A DNA stretch of 39,863 nt from an uncultured Oscillospiraceae bacterium. GTDB lineage: Bacteria; Bacillota; Clostridia; Oscillospirales; Oscillospiraceae. Made by a program: the position numbers and the translations under genes. The stretch covers positions 1 to 39,863 of the forward strand of contig CAUBIP010000004.1 of the NCBI GenBank assembly GCA_958436045.1, given 5' to 3'. The notes under the pieces are model-generated. The model was not told the origin of the DNA. It saw only the letters and a list, made by a program, of their open reading frames with translations, and did not search any database. Below, one piece after another: positions 31,257-37,738 of the stretch (its first letter is position 1; each line of letters starts with the position of its first letter).

Positions 31257-31434
31257 TAACAGTTATTATAGCATAACCGCAGCGCGAAGCGCTGCATGCG
31301 CGGCAAAAGCCGCGCCAAAATCAGCAAAGCTGATTTTGGTTATCACTGTAACAGCGACACGAACTTTTTGCTCCGCAAAAACGCGCCCGTGGGCGCGCCG
31401 GCGCGTCATGCGCCGGTTCGTGGCTATTATCGCA
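31257..31434. repeat. Two-domain array of perfect palindromes
   Basis: Six consecutive hairpins lie in two groups of three. Domain A: stem 31273-31278/31338-31343 encloses hairpins at 31279-31295 (7 bp), 31298-31315 (7 bp) and 31315-31339 (11 bp, one base shared). Domain B: stem 31358-31364/31416-31422 encloses hairpins at 31365-31381, 31382-31397 and 31398-31416 (7 bp each). Loops are 2-5 bases. Each domain is preceded by TAACAG (31257-31262; 31349-31354). The array is bracketed by 12-base near-direct repeats, GTTATTATAGCA (31262-31273) and GCTATTATCGCA (31423-31434), matching at 10 of 12 positions. Confidence 0.85.
31265..31273 (-). promoter_or_regulatory. Candidate extended -10 promoter of degV
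   Basis: On the minus strand TGC-TATAAT at the degV-proximal edge of the palindrome array, about 120 bases before the degV ATG. No -35 is visible. Confidence 0.45.
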
Positions 31435-31454
31435 CAAAAAATACGGCAATGCAA
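31426..31454 (-). promoter_or_regulatory. Candidate sigma-A promoter reading into the palindrome array
   Basis: On the minus strand: TTGCAT (31449-31454), 17-base spacer, GATAAT (31426-31431), directly after the xdhC stop codon. Transcription would begin inside domain B, so most of the array would be the 5' part of a degV transcript. Confidence 0.45.
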
Positions 31455-31456
31455 GC

Positions 31457-32236
31457 CTATTGCGCGTCATCCCGCCGGACCGGCTGGCCGGTGCCGGTAT
31501 TTTTCACCGCGATCATCTCCGCCAAAATGCCGACCGCCAGCTCCTCTGGCCGTTGGCCGCCCAGATCCAGGCCGATGGGTGCATGCAGCCGGGCAAGCTG
31601 CTGGGGCGGGATGCCCTGGCGCAGCAAGAGCGCAGAGATCGCTGCAGCCTTCTTTCGGCTCCCCAGCATACCGGCATAGGCAAACGGCTTTTGCAGAATG
31701 CCCCGCACGGCATCCAGATCCGTCTCATGGGAGAACGACGCAGCAACATAAAATGTGTCCGGCGGGGTATTAAGCCGCTCCAGCGCCGTCTCGTAGCGCG
31801 TGACGGGGATGAACCGGTCCGCCAGAGCAACGGATTCCGCGATCTGCTCCGCCGGGCGCGGGTCCAGCAGCCACCGCCGGAAGCCCGCCAACTTTGCATA
31901 TTGCAGCAGGCACCGGCCGACATTGCCGCCGCCACATAACACCAGCAGCGGCGGCGCGGCAAATGTCTCGATCAAGACCGTGATCGCACCGTAGCCATGG
32001 CGGTACTGCAGCAGCTTCGTCTCCCCGGAGCCGATCAGCGCCAGCGCGTCCTGTACGGCAGCGTACTCCCCCGGGCCGCCGCCGATGGTACCCAAGGTCC
32101 TGCCGTCTTCAAATACCAGCATCTTCCCCTGGGTGCGGGAGGTCGTCCCGGTGACCGCCGCCAGGGTCAGGACGGCATAGCCCGCCCCCTGGGCTTCGGC
32201 CTGCTGCTGGGCCGCAAGAAATTCTGCCTGTTCCAT
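31457..32236 (-). CDS. xdhC: XdhC/CoxI-family molybdenum-hydroxylase maturation protein
   Basis: A 259-residue protein. The N-terminal XdhC_CoxI domain contains YAVLTLAAVTGTTSRTQGKMLVFEDGRTLGTIGGG. The C-terminal Rossmann domain contains LLVLCGGGNVGRCLLQYAKLAGF, then FSHETDLDAVRGILQKPFAYAGMLGSRKKA and HAPIGLDLGGQRPEELAVGILAEM, all family hallmarks. XdhC-type factors bind and sulfurate the molybdenum cofactor and insert it into xanthine-dehydrogenase-type enzymes. The enzyme subunits are not next to it here, but a small-subunit fragment is at the left edge of the window. ATG 32236 is fixed by AAAAAAGGAGC; the frame start at 32266 is rejected. Confidence 0.9.
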   Translation of the reverse strand: MEQAEFLAAQQQAEAQGAGYAVLTLAAVTGTTSRTQGKMLVFEDGRTLGTIGGGPGEYAAVQDALALIGSGETKLLQYRHGYGAITVLIETFAAPPLLVLCGGGNVGRCLLQYAKLAGFRRWLLDPRPAEQIAESVALADRFIPVTRYETALERLNTPPDTFYVAASFSHETDLDAVRGILQKPFAYAGMLGSRKKAAAISALLLRQGIPPQQLARLHAPIGLDLGGQRPEELAVGILAEMIAVKNTGTGQPVRRDDAQ

Positions 32237-32290
32237 GCGCTTGCTCCTTTTTTGGTGTTTCATCAAAAGCCCACCATGAGCCAGATACAG

Positions 32291-32319
32291 CTATGACCGG
32301 TGCGGCGCACCGGTCATAG
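32291..32319. terminator. Hairpin after pnp
   Basis: A 13-bp perfect stem (32291-32303 with 32307-32319), 3-base loop, 22 bases past the pnp stop. No T-run follows on the minus strand, so it may stabilise the 3' end or terminate weakly before xdhC. Confidence 0.6.
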
Positions 32320-32340
32320 GCAATCTTATCCGAAATACAA

Positions 32341-34467
32341 TTACTTGCCCGCGCCGTTCATTTCGCGCATGGCGTCCTTTCGGCTCAGGTTGACACGGCC
32401 CTTCTCATCGATCTCCATGACCTTGACCCAGGTCATGTCGCCGATGTTGAGGACGTCCTCCACCTTCTCGACCCGGTGATTCTCCAGCTTGGAGATATGC
32501 ACCAGCCCGTCCTTGCCCGGAGCCAACTCGACGAACGCGCCGATGGGCAGGATGCGGACGACCTTGCCGTAATACAGCTTGCCGACCTCCGGCACGAAGC
32601 AGATATCCTCGATCATCTTCTGGGCAGCGCGCACCGCTTCATGATCGACCGCGGAGATGAAGACGGAGCCGTCATCCTCAATATCGACCTTGGCGCCGGT
32701 ATCCGCGCAAATCTTCTGAATCGTCTTGCCGCCGGAGCCGATGACCTCACGGATCTTATCGGGGTCGATGTGGATCGTCGTCATCTTCGGGGCATATTCC
32801 GAGACTTCCTTCCGCGGCTCTGCGATGCAGGGCAGCATGATCTCATGCAGGATCTCCAGCCGTGCCTTGCGGCAGCGCTCCAGCGCATCGGCAATGATCT
32901 CCATCGTCAGGCCATCGTTCTTCAGGTCCATCTGGATGGCCGTGACGCCCTCCGTCGTACCTGCGACCTTGAAGTCCATCTCGCCGTGGAAGTCTTCCAC
33001 GCCCTGGATGTCCGTAAACGTTCTCCACTCGCCCGTCTCCTGGTCGGAGATCAGGCCGCAGGAGATACCGGCCACCGGCCGCTTGATGGGCACACCTGCG
33101 TCCATCAGGGCCAGCGTCGAGCCGCAGATGGAGCCCTGGGACGTGGAGCCGTTGGAGGAGACGACCTCTGAGACCACACGGATGGCATAGGGGAACTCGT
33201 CCACCGGCGGGATGACCGGCAGCAGCGCCTTTTCCGCCAGGCTGCCGTGGCCGATCTCACGGCGGGAAGTCGAGCGGCTCGCTCTGGCCTCGCCCGTGGA
33301 GAACGCCGGGAAGTTGTAGTGATGGATATACCGCTTGGATTCCTCCTGATAGATGGTATCCAGCTTCTGGGCCATGGACAGGGTATTCAGCGTGCAGATG
33401 GACAGGACCTGGGTCTGGCCTCTGGTGAACAGGCCGGAGCCGTGGACCCGGGGCAGAACGCCGACTTCCGCAGCCAGCGGACGGATCTCATCCATGCCGC
33501 GGCCATCGACGCGCTTGCCAGCCAGCAGCCACTTTTTGACGACCTTCTTCTGCATCTTATACAGGCAGACCTCGATGTTGTCCTCAAAGTCCTCATATTT
33601 TTCCGCAAAATGGTTCGCAAAATCGACGCGGGCCGCCGTCAGGCGCTCTTCGCGGACGTTCTTGTCCGGCGTATCCAGCGCGTTTTCGATCTGGTCCATG
33701 CCATAGGCGCACAGATCGTCCAGCAGGGCATGGTTGACCGCTGCTTTTTCAAATGTGAACTTCGGCTTACCGATGCAAGCGACGATGGAATTGATAAATT
33801 CAACGACCTTGATGTTCGTCTCGTGTGCCAACTCAATGCACTTGAGCAGGATATCCTCGGGGATCTCCTTGGCTTCCGTCTCGATCATGACGACCTTCTC
33901 ATGGGTCGACGCGATGGTAACAAAGCACTGGGACGCGTTGCGCTCGTCCTGCGAGGGGTTGACGATGTATTCGCCATCCAGATAGCAGACATTCGTCGTC
34001 GCCGTGGGGCCGTTCCAGGGGATATCGGAATACGCCACGACCAGCGAGGAGCCGATGGCCGCCACGATCTCGACGGGGTTGTCGTAATCCTGGGCCAGAA
34101 CGGTATTCGTCAGCACGACATCGTTGCGCAGCTCGTCGTCAAACAGAGGCCGCATGGGGCGGTCGATCAGGCGAGAGATCAGAGTGCCGCGCTCCGAGGG
34201 GCGGCCCTCCCGGCGGTTGAAGCTGCCGGGAATCCGGCCGACGGCGTACATCCGCTCTTCGACTTCGATCGTCAGCGGGAAGTAGTCGATGCCGACCTTC
34301 GGCAGTGCCGAAGCGGTAACGGTGACAAGCACGACGGTATCGCCATAACGGCAGATTGCCTCGGCGTTGGCCAGCTCTGCAACCTTGCCCGTCTCAACGG
34401 TGAAGGTGCGGCCGCCGATCTCTGTTTCGAAAATGTGGTGGTTGGGGTACTGCTTATGGGTGATCAT
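32341..34467 (-). CDS. pnp: Polyribonucleotide nucleotidyltransferase (PNPase)
   Basis: A 708-residue phosphorolytic 3'-5' exoribonuclease. Two RNase PH domains (about 1-230 and 310-545) are linked by an all-helical region; the first shows GRIPGSFNRREGRPSERGTLISRLIDRPMRPLF, the second RVHGSGLFTRGQTQVLSICTL and EFPYAIRVVSEVVSSNGSTSQGSICG. KH (IDPDKIREVIGSGGKTIQKICADTG, GxxG) and S1 (YYGKVVRILPIGAFVELAPGKDGLVHISKL) domains complete the C-terminus. AGGAGGAACCAC precedes the ATG. A long hairpin between rpsO and pnp resembles the RNase III-processed autoregulatory element known upstream of pnp in enterobacteria. Confidence 0.97.
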   Translation of the reverse strand: MITHKQYPNHHIFETEIGGRTFTVETGKVAELANAEAICRYGDTVVLVTVTASALPKVGIDYFPLTIEVEERMYAVGRIPGSFNRREGRPSERGTLISRLIDRPMRPLFDDELRNDVVLTNTVLAQDYDNPVEIVAAIGSSLVVAYSDIPWNGPTATTNVCYLDGEYIVNPSQDERNASQCFVTIASTHEKVVMIETEAKEIPEDILLKCIELAHETNIKVVEFINSIVACIGKPKFTFEKAAVNHALLDDLCAYGMDQIENALDTPDKNVREERLTAARVDFANHFAEKYEDFEDNIEVCLYKMQKKVVKKWLLAGKRVDGRGMDEIRPLAAEVGVLPRVHGSGLFTRGQTQVLSICTLNTLSMAQKLDTIYQEESKRYIHHYNFPAFSTGEARASRSTSRREIGHGSLAEKALLPVIPPVDEFPYAIRVVSEVVSSNGSTSQGSICGSTLALMDAGVPIKRPVAGISCGLISDQETGEWRTFTDIQGVEDFHGEMDFKVAGTTEGVTAIQMDLKNDGLTMEIIADALERCRKARLEILHEIMLPCIAEPRKEVSEYAPKMTTIHIDPDKIREVIGSGGKTIQKICADTGAKVDIEDDGSVFISAVDHEAVRAAQKMIEDICFVPEVGKLYYGKVVRILPIGAFVELAPGKDGLVHISKLENHRVEKVEDVLNIGDMTWVKVMEIDEKGRVNLSRKDAMREMNGAGK

Positions 34468-34494
34468 GTGGTTCCTCCTCAGTCAAAAATGCTT

Positions 34495-34571
34495 GGCGCG
34501 GGAGGTTTAGCACTTGAAACTGCCGCCGCCGCGGCGGTGGTACTTTCAACTGCTAAATCATTTCCCGCGCC
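34495..34571 (-). promoter_or_regulatory. Long imperfect hairpin in the pnp leader
   Basis: About 30 base pairs fold back over 77 bases: 34495-34503 with 34563-34571, 34505-34512 with 34551-34558, 34514-34519 with 34544-34549, and 34521-34528 with 34535-34542 (wobbles included), closing on a small GC-rich loop. It lies 28 bases before the pnp ATG. Its length exceeds a terminator and suits a double-strand-specific RNase substrate. Confidence 0.75.
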
Positions 34572-34597
34572 GGTCTTGATTTTCCAGCGCTGCGCAG

Positions 34598-34627
34598 AAA
34601 ACGGGTGGCGTGTGGGCCACCCGTTTT
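34598..34627 (-). terminator. Terminator after rpsO
   Basis: A 12-bp perfect stem (34598-34609 with 34616-34627), 6-base loop, directly past the rpsO stop codon on the minus strand; the 3' arm itself ends GTTTT. No separate promoter is seen between it and pnp, so pnp probably depends on readthrough. Confidence 0.7.
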
Positions 34628-34635
34628 TGTGCATA

Positions 34636-34902
34636 TTACTTACGGATACCCAGCTTGGCGATGCAGGCTCTGTAACGGTTGATGTCCTTCTTGGCCAGAT
34701 AGTCCAGCAGGCTGCGGCGCTTACCAACCATCATGAGCAGGCCACGGCGGGAATGGTTATCCTGCTTGTGCTCCCGCAGGTGCTCCGTCAGCTCGTTGAT
34801 CCGGTAGGTCAGGATCGCGATCTGGACTTCGGGAGAACCAGTGTCGCCTTCGTGGGTTGCGTTCTCGGCAATGATCTTTGCCTTTGCTTCTTTGGAAATC
34901 AT
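34636..34902 (-). CDS. rpsO: 30S ribosomal protein S15
   Basis: An 88-residue protein that binds the 16S rRNA central domain three-way junction and initiates platform assembly. The full S15 pattern is visible: MISKEAKAKIIAENATHEGDTGSPEVQIAILTYRINELTEHLREHKQDNHSRRGLLMMVGKRRSLLDYLAKKDINRYRACIAKLGIRK in continuous order (only partly quoted in motif terms: GDTGSPEVQ and HKxDxHSRRGL). ATG 34902 is used because the upstream GTG at 34914 is part of the ribosome site AAAGGTGG. It precedes pnp, the arrangement also known from enterobacteria. Confidence 0.97.
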   Translation of the reverse strand: MISKEAKAKIIAENATHEGDTGSPEVQIAILTYRINELTEHLREHKQDNHSRRGLLMMVGKRRSLLDYLAKKDINRYRACIAKLGIRK

Positions 34903-34914
34903 AATTTGTTCCAC

Positions 34915-35015
34915 CTTTCTGAAAATACCCGCAAAACTAAGTCCCAGGCTGGCGGAGCCCTCCGGACCGGAGGCGTCTCCTGAAACTGAGAATTGGGGTC
35001 TGCCGATACGGCAGT
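34915..35015 (-). promoter_or_regulatory. Structured rpsO leader, possible S15 autoregulatory site
   Basis: The leader of about 110 bases contains a perfect 6-bp hairpin with a 3-base loop (35000-35014) near its 5' end and a GC-rich stem at 34957-34974 with competing pairings nearby. rpsO leaders in several bacterial groups bind S15; whether this one does cannot be told from the sequence. Confidence 0.4.
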
Positions 35016-35021
35016 ACGTTT

Positions 35022-35050
35022 ATAATAACATGCGCCAGGAAAAAAGTAAA
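35022..35050 (-). promoter_or_regulatory. Sigma-A promoter of rpsO-pnp
   Basis: On the minus strand: TTTACT (35045-35050), 17-base spacer, TATTAT (35022-35027), about 120 bases before the rpsO ATG. Confidence 0.65.
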
Positions 35051-35137
35051 GAAGTAGAAAAACTTTTTTTCGCAAAAATCCAGCCATTGCGACCAGATCG
35101 GCGCACCTACCTTTAGGATACCCGCAGACAGGCCGGT

Positions 35138-35626
35138 TTAATCCGCGTCTACGGAAAACGAGAGACGGATCTCCTCCAGCTGCGTATCCAACTGCCGATA
35201 GGTCACACCGGCGCTGTGCAGCATCCGCTTCGACGCCCGGACATTATCGGTATCGGCGTATTTATCGCTCAGATAGATGACCTCGCGGATCCCGCTCTGG
35301 ATAATGGCCTTGGCGCACTCATTGCAGGGAAACAGCGCCACATAAAGCTTCGCACCCTTGAGCACCCGCCCGCCGGAATTCAGGATCGCATTCAGCTCCG
35401 CATGGACCACATAGGGGTACTTCGTCTCCTCCCCCTGGCGCTCCCAGGGAAATTCATCATCGGAGCAGCCGTTGGGCAGCCCGTTATAGCCGGTGGAGAG
35501 GATGATATTATCCTGCGAGACGATGCAGGCGCCGACCTGTGTGTTCGGGTCCTTACTGCGCTGCGCGGCCAGCAGCGCCACGCCCATAAAATATTCATCC
35601 CAGGAGATATAGTTCGTCCGTTTCAT
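35138..35626 (-). CDS. Deoxycytidylate (dCMP) deaminase, ComEB-like
   Basis: A 162-residue zinc deaminase converting dCMP to dUMP for thymidylate synthesis. Zinc and catalytic residues are H75-A-E77 and P-C101-N-E-C104. The N-terminal ISWDEYFMGVALLAAQRSKDPNTQVGA and TGYNGLPNGCSDDEFPW are standard dCMP-deaminase blocks, distinguishing it from cytidine or tRNA adenosine deaminases. The start has AAAAAAGGAGC, a ribosome region nearly identical to that of xdhC. It complements dut at the other end of the window in dUMP supply. Confidence 0.92.
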   Translation of the reverse strand: MKRTNYISWDEYFMGVALLAAQRSKDPNTQVGACIVSQDNIILSTGYNGLPNGCSDDEFPWERQGEETKYPYVVHAELNAILNSGGRVLKGAKLYVALFPCNECAKAIIQSGIREVIYLSDKYADTDNVRASKRMLHSAGVTYRQLDTQLEEIRLSFSVDAD

Positions 35627-35683
35627 ACGCTTGCTCCTTTTTTATCTCTGTCACGCAAATGCTGTGCACAACGGTATACTCTT

Positions 35684-35698
35684 AAATATTATACCATA
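35684..35698 (-). promoter_or_regulatory. Extended -10 promoter of the dCMP deaminase gene
   Basis: On the minus strand TATGGTATAATATTT, with TGG before a perfect TATAAT (35688-35693). It is identical over 15 bases to the RNase J leader promoter. Confidence 0.6.
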
Positions 35699-35730
35699 CA
35701 CGGCTGAAAAAGGAACCCCAAAAATTACGA

Positions 35731-35772
35731 AAAAGGGCCGCAGCCCGCGCAGATTGCACGGTGCTGCGACCC
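35731..35772 (-). terminator. Terminator of the ABC importer / PsuG-like operon
   Basis: A 10-bp stem (35735-35744 with 35763-35772) followed on the minus strand by TTTTTC. One position is a G-U wobble on the minus strand but a C-A mismatch on the plus strand, so it is built for leftward transcription. Confidence 0.75.
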
Positions 35773-35782
35773 AGCGTTCCCT

Positions 35783-36565
35783 TTATGCCAGGCTGGCAGC
35801 TAGGCGGATATTCTCCTGCAGCGACACCAGTTGGATCTTGGAGGAGACGCCGCCGGTCCGCCGGTCAATCTCCCCATTGGCAGCGGGGTGATAGTACGCC
35901 CCGGCGTCCTCCGCTGCGCGCCCTGCCGCCATGGCAGCTTCCAGAATACTGCGGTCAGTGATCCGCTGCGCCGCTGGAATGGGCTGCAGCAGAAGCAGGC
36001 CGCCGTCCTGTGTCAGCTGCCGGACCTGCGCTGCCGTCTGTACCGCAGCACCGGGCAGCTCCAGCGCCACCGGCGGCCGGACAAATAAATATCCGGTGCA
36101 ATCCGGCCCCGCCAGATGCACGCCCCGCGCTTGCAGCCAGGCAAGCGTCGCCGGGATATCCAGCATATCCTTGGGCGAAGTCGCGATCAGCGCCACCGGG
36201 ATCTGGCAAAGCGCCGGCATATCCGGGCATAGGGCCTCACCCCGCAGGGGGCCGATCCCGCCCATACCGCAGGTGACAGCCAGGCCGATCCCCAGCTTTG
36301 CACAAGCGGCCATCGTCCCACTGGCGGTCAGCGCGCCGCTGACTCCGTGCGCCAGCGCCTCGTCCAGATGATCACAATCAATGCGGCAGACCTCTTTCGC
36401 CCGGGCCCGAAAGGGCAGGTAGGCGGAAAGGTCGCCGATCCGCAAGCGCCCACGGTCGACCCACGCCAGTCGCGCCGCCAGGCAGCGCCACTGGGCGGCC
36501 AGGTCCGCATTGGTGATCGACCGCAGGCCATGGGTCAAAAGCGCTGTTTCAACAAGGTGCTCCAT
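35783..36565 (-). CDS. Divergent pseudouridine-5'-phosphate glycosidase (PsuG)-like protein
   Basis: A 260-residue protein that aligns along its length with PsuG/indigoidine-synthase-A-like enzymes, which cleave the C-C glycosidic bond of pseudouridine 5'-phosphate. Matches include VETALLTHGL (PsuG ALESTxIxHG), GALTASGTMAACAKLGIGLAVTCGMGGIG (GATTVAATMxxAxxxGIxVFxTGGIGG), ATSPKDMLDIPATLAWLQARGV (CAGAKSILDxxxTLExLExxGV) and a TGG...NI-LAA C-terminus. It is about 45 residues shorter than usual. E6 and K132 correspond to the expected catalytic Glu and imine-forming Lys. The His of GGVHRG is replaced (GGIGPLRG), and the Asn of SNIQLV is Lys (K243). Start and preceding stop overlap in TGATG, so it is translationally coupled to the sugar-binding protein. 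Confidence 0.75.
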   Translation of the reverse strand: MEHLVETALLTHGLRSITNADLAAQWRCLAARLAWVDRGRLRIGDLSAYLPFRARAKEVCRIDCDHLDEALAHGVSGALTASGTMAACAKLGIGLAVTCGMGGIGPLRGEALCPDMPALCQIPVALIATSPKDMLDIPATLAWLQARGVHLAGPDCTGYLFVRPPVALELPGAAVQTAAQVRQLTQDGGLLLLQPIPAAQRITDRSILEAAMAAGRAAEDAGAYYHPAANGEIDRRTGGVSSKIQLVSLQENIRLAASLA

Positions 36566-37680
36566 CAGGCCCAGTCGTCCAGCTCTGCAACATTGTCACA
36601 GGTGACCAGCGTCAGCGGCAGATAGATGGGATCCGCATATTCCTTCCCCTGCGCGATCGCCACAGCCAGCTGCAGTGCAGCTTCCGTGTACTTCACGCTG
36701 GAGTAGGACATACTGCCGGTCATTTTACCATCCCTCAGCGCTGCCCGGGCATCGTCGGTAAAGTCAACACCGTAGACCAGCACATCCGTCCGGTTCTCTG
36801 CTTCCAGCGCCTCGACCGCAGCCAGCGCCATCACGTCATTGCAGGCGAAAATGCCCTTCAGGTCCGGATGGGCCGTCAGAATATCCTTCGTCGCGTCAAA
36901 GGCCTTCGTCGCATCCCAATCGCAGGGGACGGAAGCAACCAGGTCGATGTTCTCCGCAGCTTCCAGCACGTCTGTCGCACCGGCGGTACGGCCTTCGGAC
37001 TGGCCAGCGCCGGTCAAGCCCTGCAGAATAGCGACCTCGCCGCCCTCCGGCAGCCGCGCGATCATATCATTGGCAACCGTCGCACCCTGTTCTTTGAAGT
37101 TGACAGTGATCTTGCCATCGAGATGGCCGCCTGCCTCTGCCAGCGCGTCCGTATCCACGCCGGGGCCCAGGTTGATGACCTTAATACCATTTTCGTTGCA
37201 CTTGACAATACCGGGAATCAGGTTTGTCCCATCAATGGGGGAGACGATGATGACATCATAGTCCATATCCGCCATCGTCATCAAAACATCCAGCTGACTC
37301 TGGGTATCGCCTTCCGTCGTACCGGTCTGCACGTCAATGCTGACGCCCAGTTTCTCCGCTGCAGTTTCGTAGCAGTCCTTCATATTGGCCCAGAACTGAT
37401 TTGTCAGAGAGATGATGACCGCGCCAATCTTCTCGCCGTTGGGAGCCGGGACATCGCCCAGCTGTTCCGCCATGGACTTGTCAAATTCCGCATACAGCGC
37501 ATCGGCGACAGAGGCCTCCTCCGCGCCATCGCCGGTCGATGCGTCGGGCTGGTTTGCCAGCTCATCCGATCCTGTCGCCGGCGCCGCGCTGCCAGGGTCT
37601 GTCGCCTTGTCGCTGCCGCAGCCCGCCATACAAGAGACGACCAGCAGCATTGCCAAAAGCAGTGTAAGTAACTTTTTCAT
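36565..37680 (-). CDS. Sugar/nucleoside ABC importer substrate-binding lipoprotein (ribose-type)
   Basis: A 371-residue lipoprotein of the periplasmic-binding-like I (Peripla_BP_4, RbsB-like) family. The signal peptide ends in a lipobox MAG-C21. A low-complexity acidic linker (about 22-65) precedes the binding domains. Family blocks are IGAVIISLTNQFWANMKDCYETAAEKLGV, DVIIVSPIDGTNLIPGIVKCNENGIKVINL, GQSEGRTAGATDVLE and GIFACNDVMALAAVEALE. These proteins bind pentoses, hexoses or nucleosides outside the membrane. ATG 37680 with GGAGGAAAAAACA upstream is chosen over five codons of extension. Unusually it comes third in the operon, after ATPase and permease. Confidence 0.88.
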   Translation of the reverse strand: MKKLLTLLLAMLLVVSCMAGCGSDKATDPGSAAPATGSDELANQPDASTGDGAEEASVADALYAEFDKSMAEQLGDVPAPNGEKIGAVIISLTNQFWANMKDCYETAAEKLGVSIDVQTGTTEGDTQSQLDVLMTMADMDYDVIIVSPIDGTNLIPGIVKCNENGIKVINLGPGVDTDALAEAGGHLDGKITVNFKEQGATVANDMIARLPEGGEVAILQGLTGAGQSEGRTAGATDVLEAAENIDLVASVPCDWDATKAFDATKDILTAHPDLKGIFACNDVMALAAVEALEAENRTDVLVYGVDFTDDARAALRDGKMTGSMSYSSVKYTEAALQLAVAIAQGKEYADPIYLPLTLVTCDNVAELDDWA

Positions 37681-37738
37681 TGTTTTTTCCTCCATATCAT
37701 TTTATGTATAAAGGCCAGTTCTGGCCCTTATGCCGATT

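Larger units (their letters stand above)
31144..31456. other. Intergenic region between degV and xdhC
   Basis: No gene is seen in these 313 bases. The region 31144-31256 is unremarkable; 31257-31434 is the palindrome array; two leftward -10-like sequences sit at its ends. Confidence 0.8.

Noticed and set aside
31273..31343. Cloverleaf shape and 71-base length of palindrome domain A suggested a tRNA
   Set aside because: Loops are only 3-4 bases, with no anticodon loop, T-loop or CCA-type acceptor end.
31257..31434. Short regularly spaced palindromes as a CRISPR array
   Set aside because: The palindromes differ in sequence and are contiguous; there are no identical direct repeats separated by unique spacers and no cas genes.
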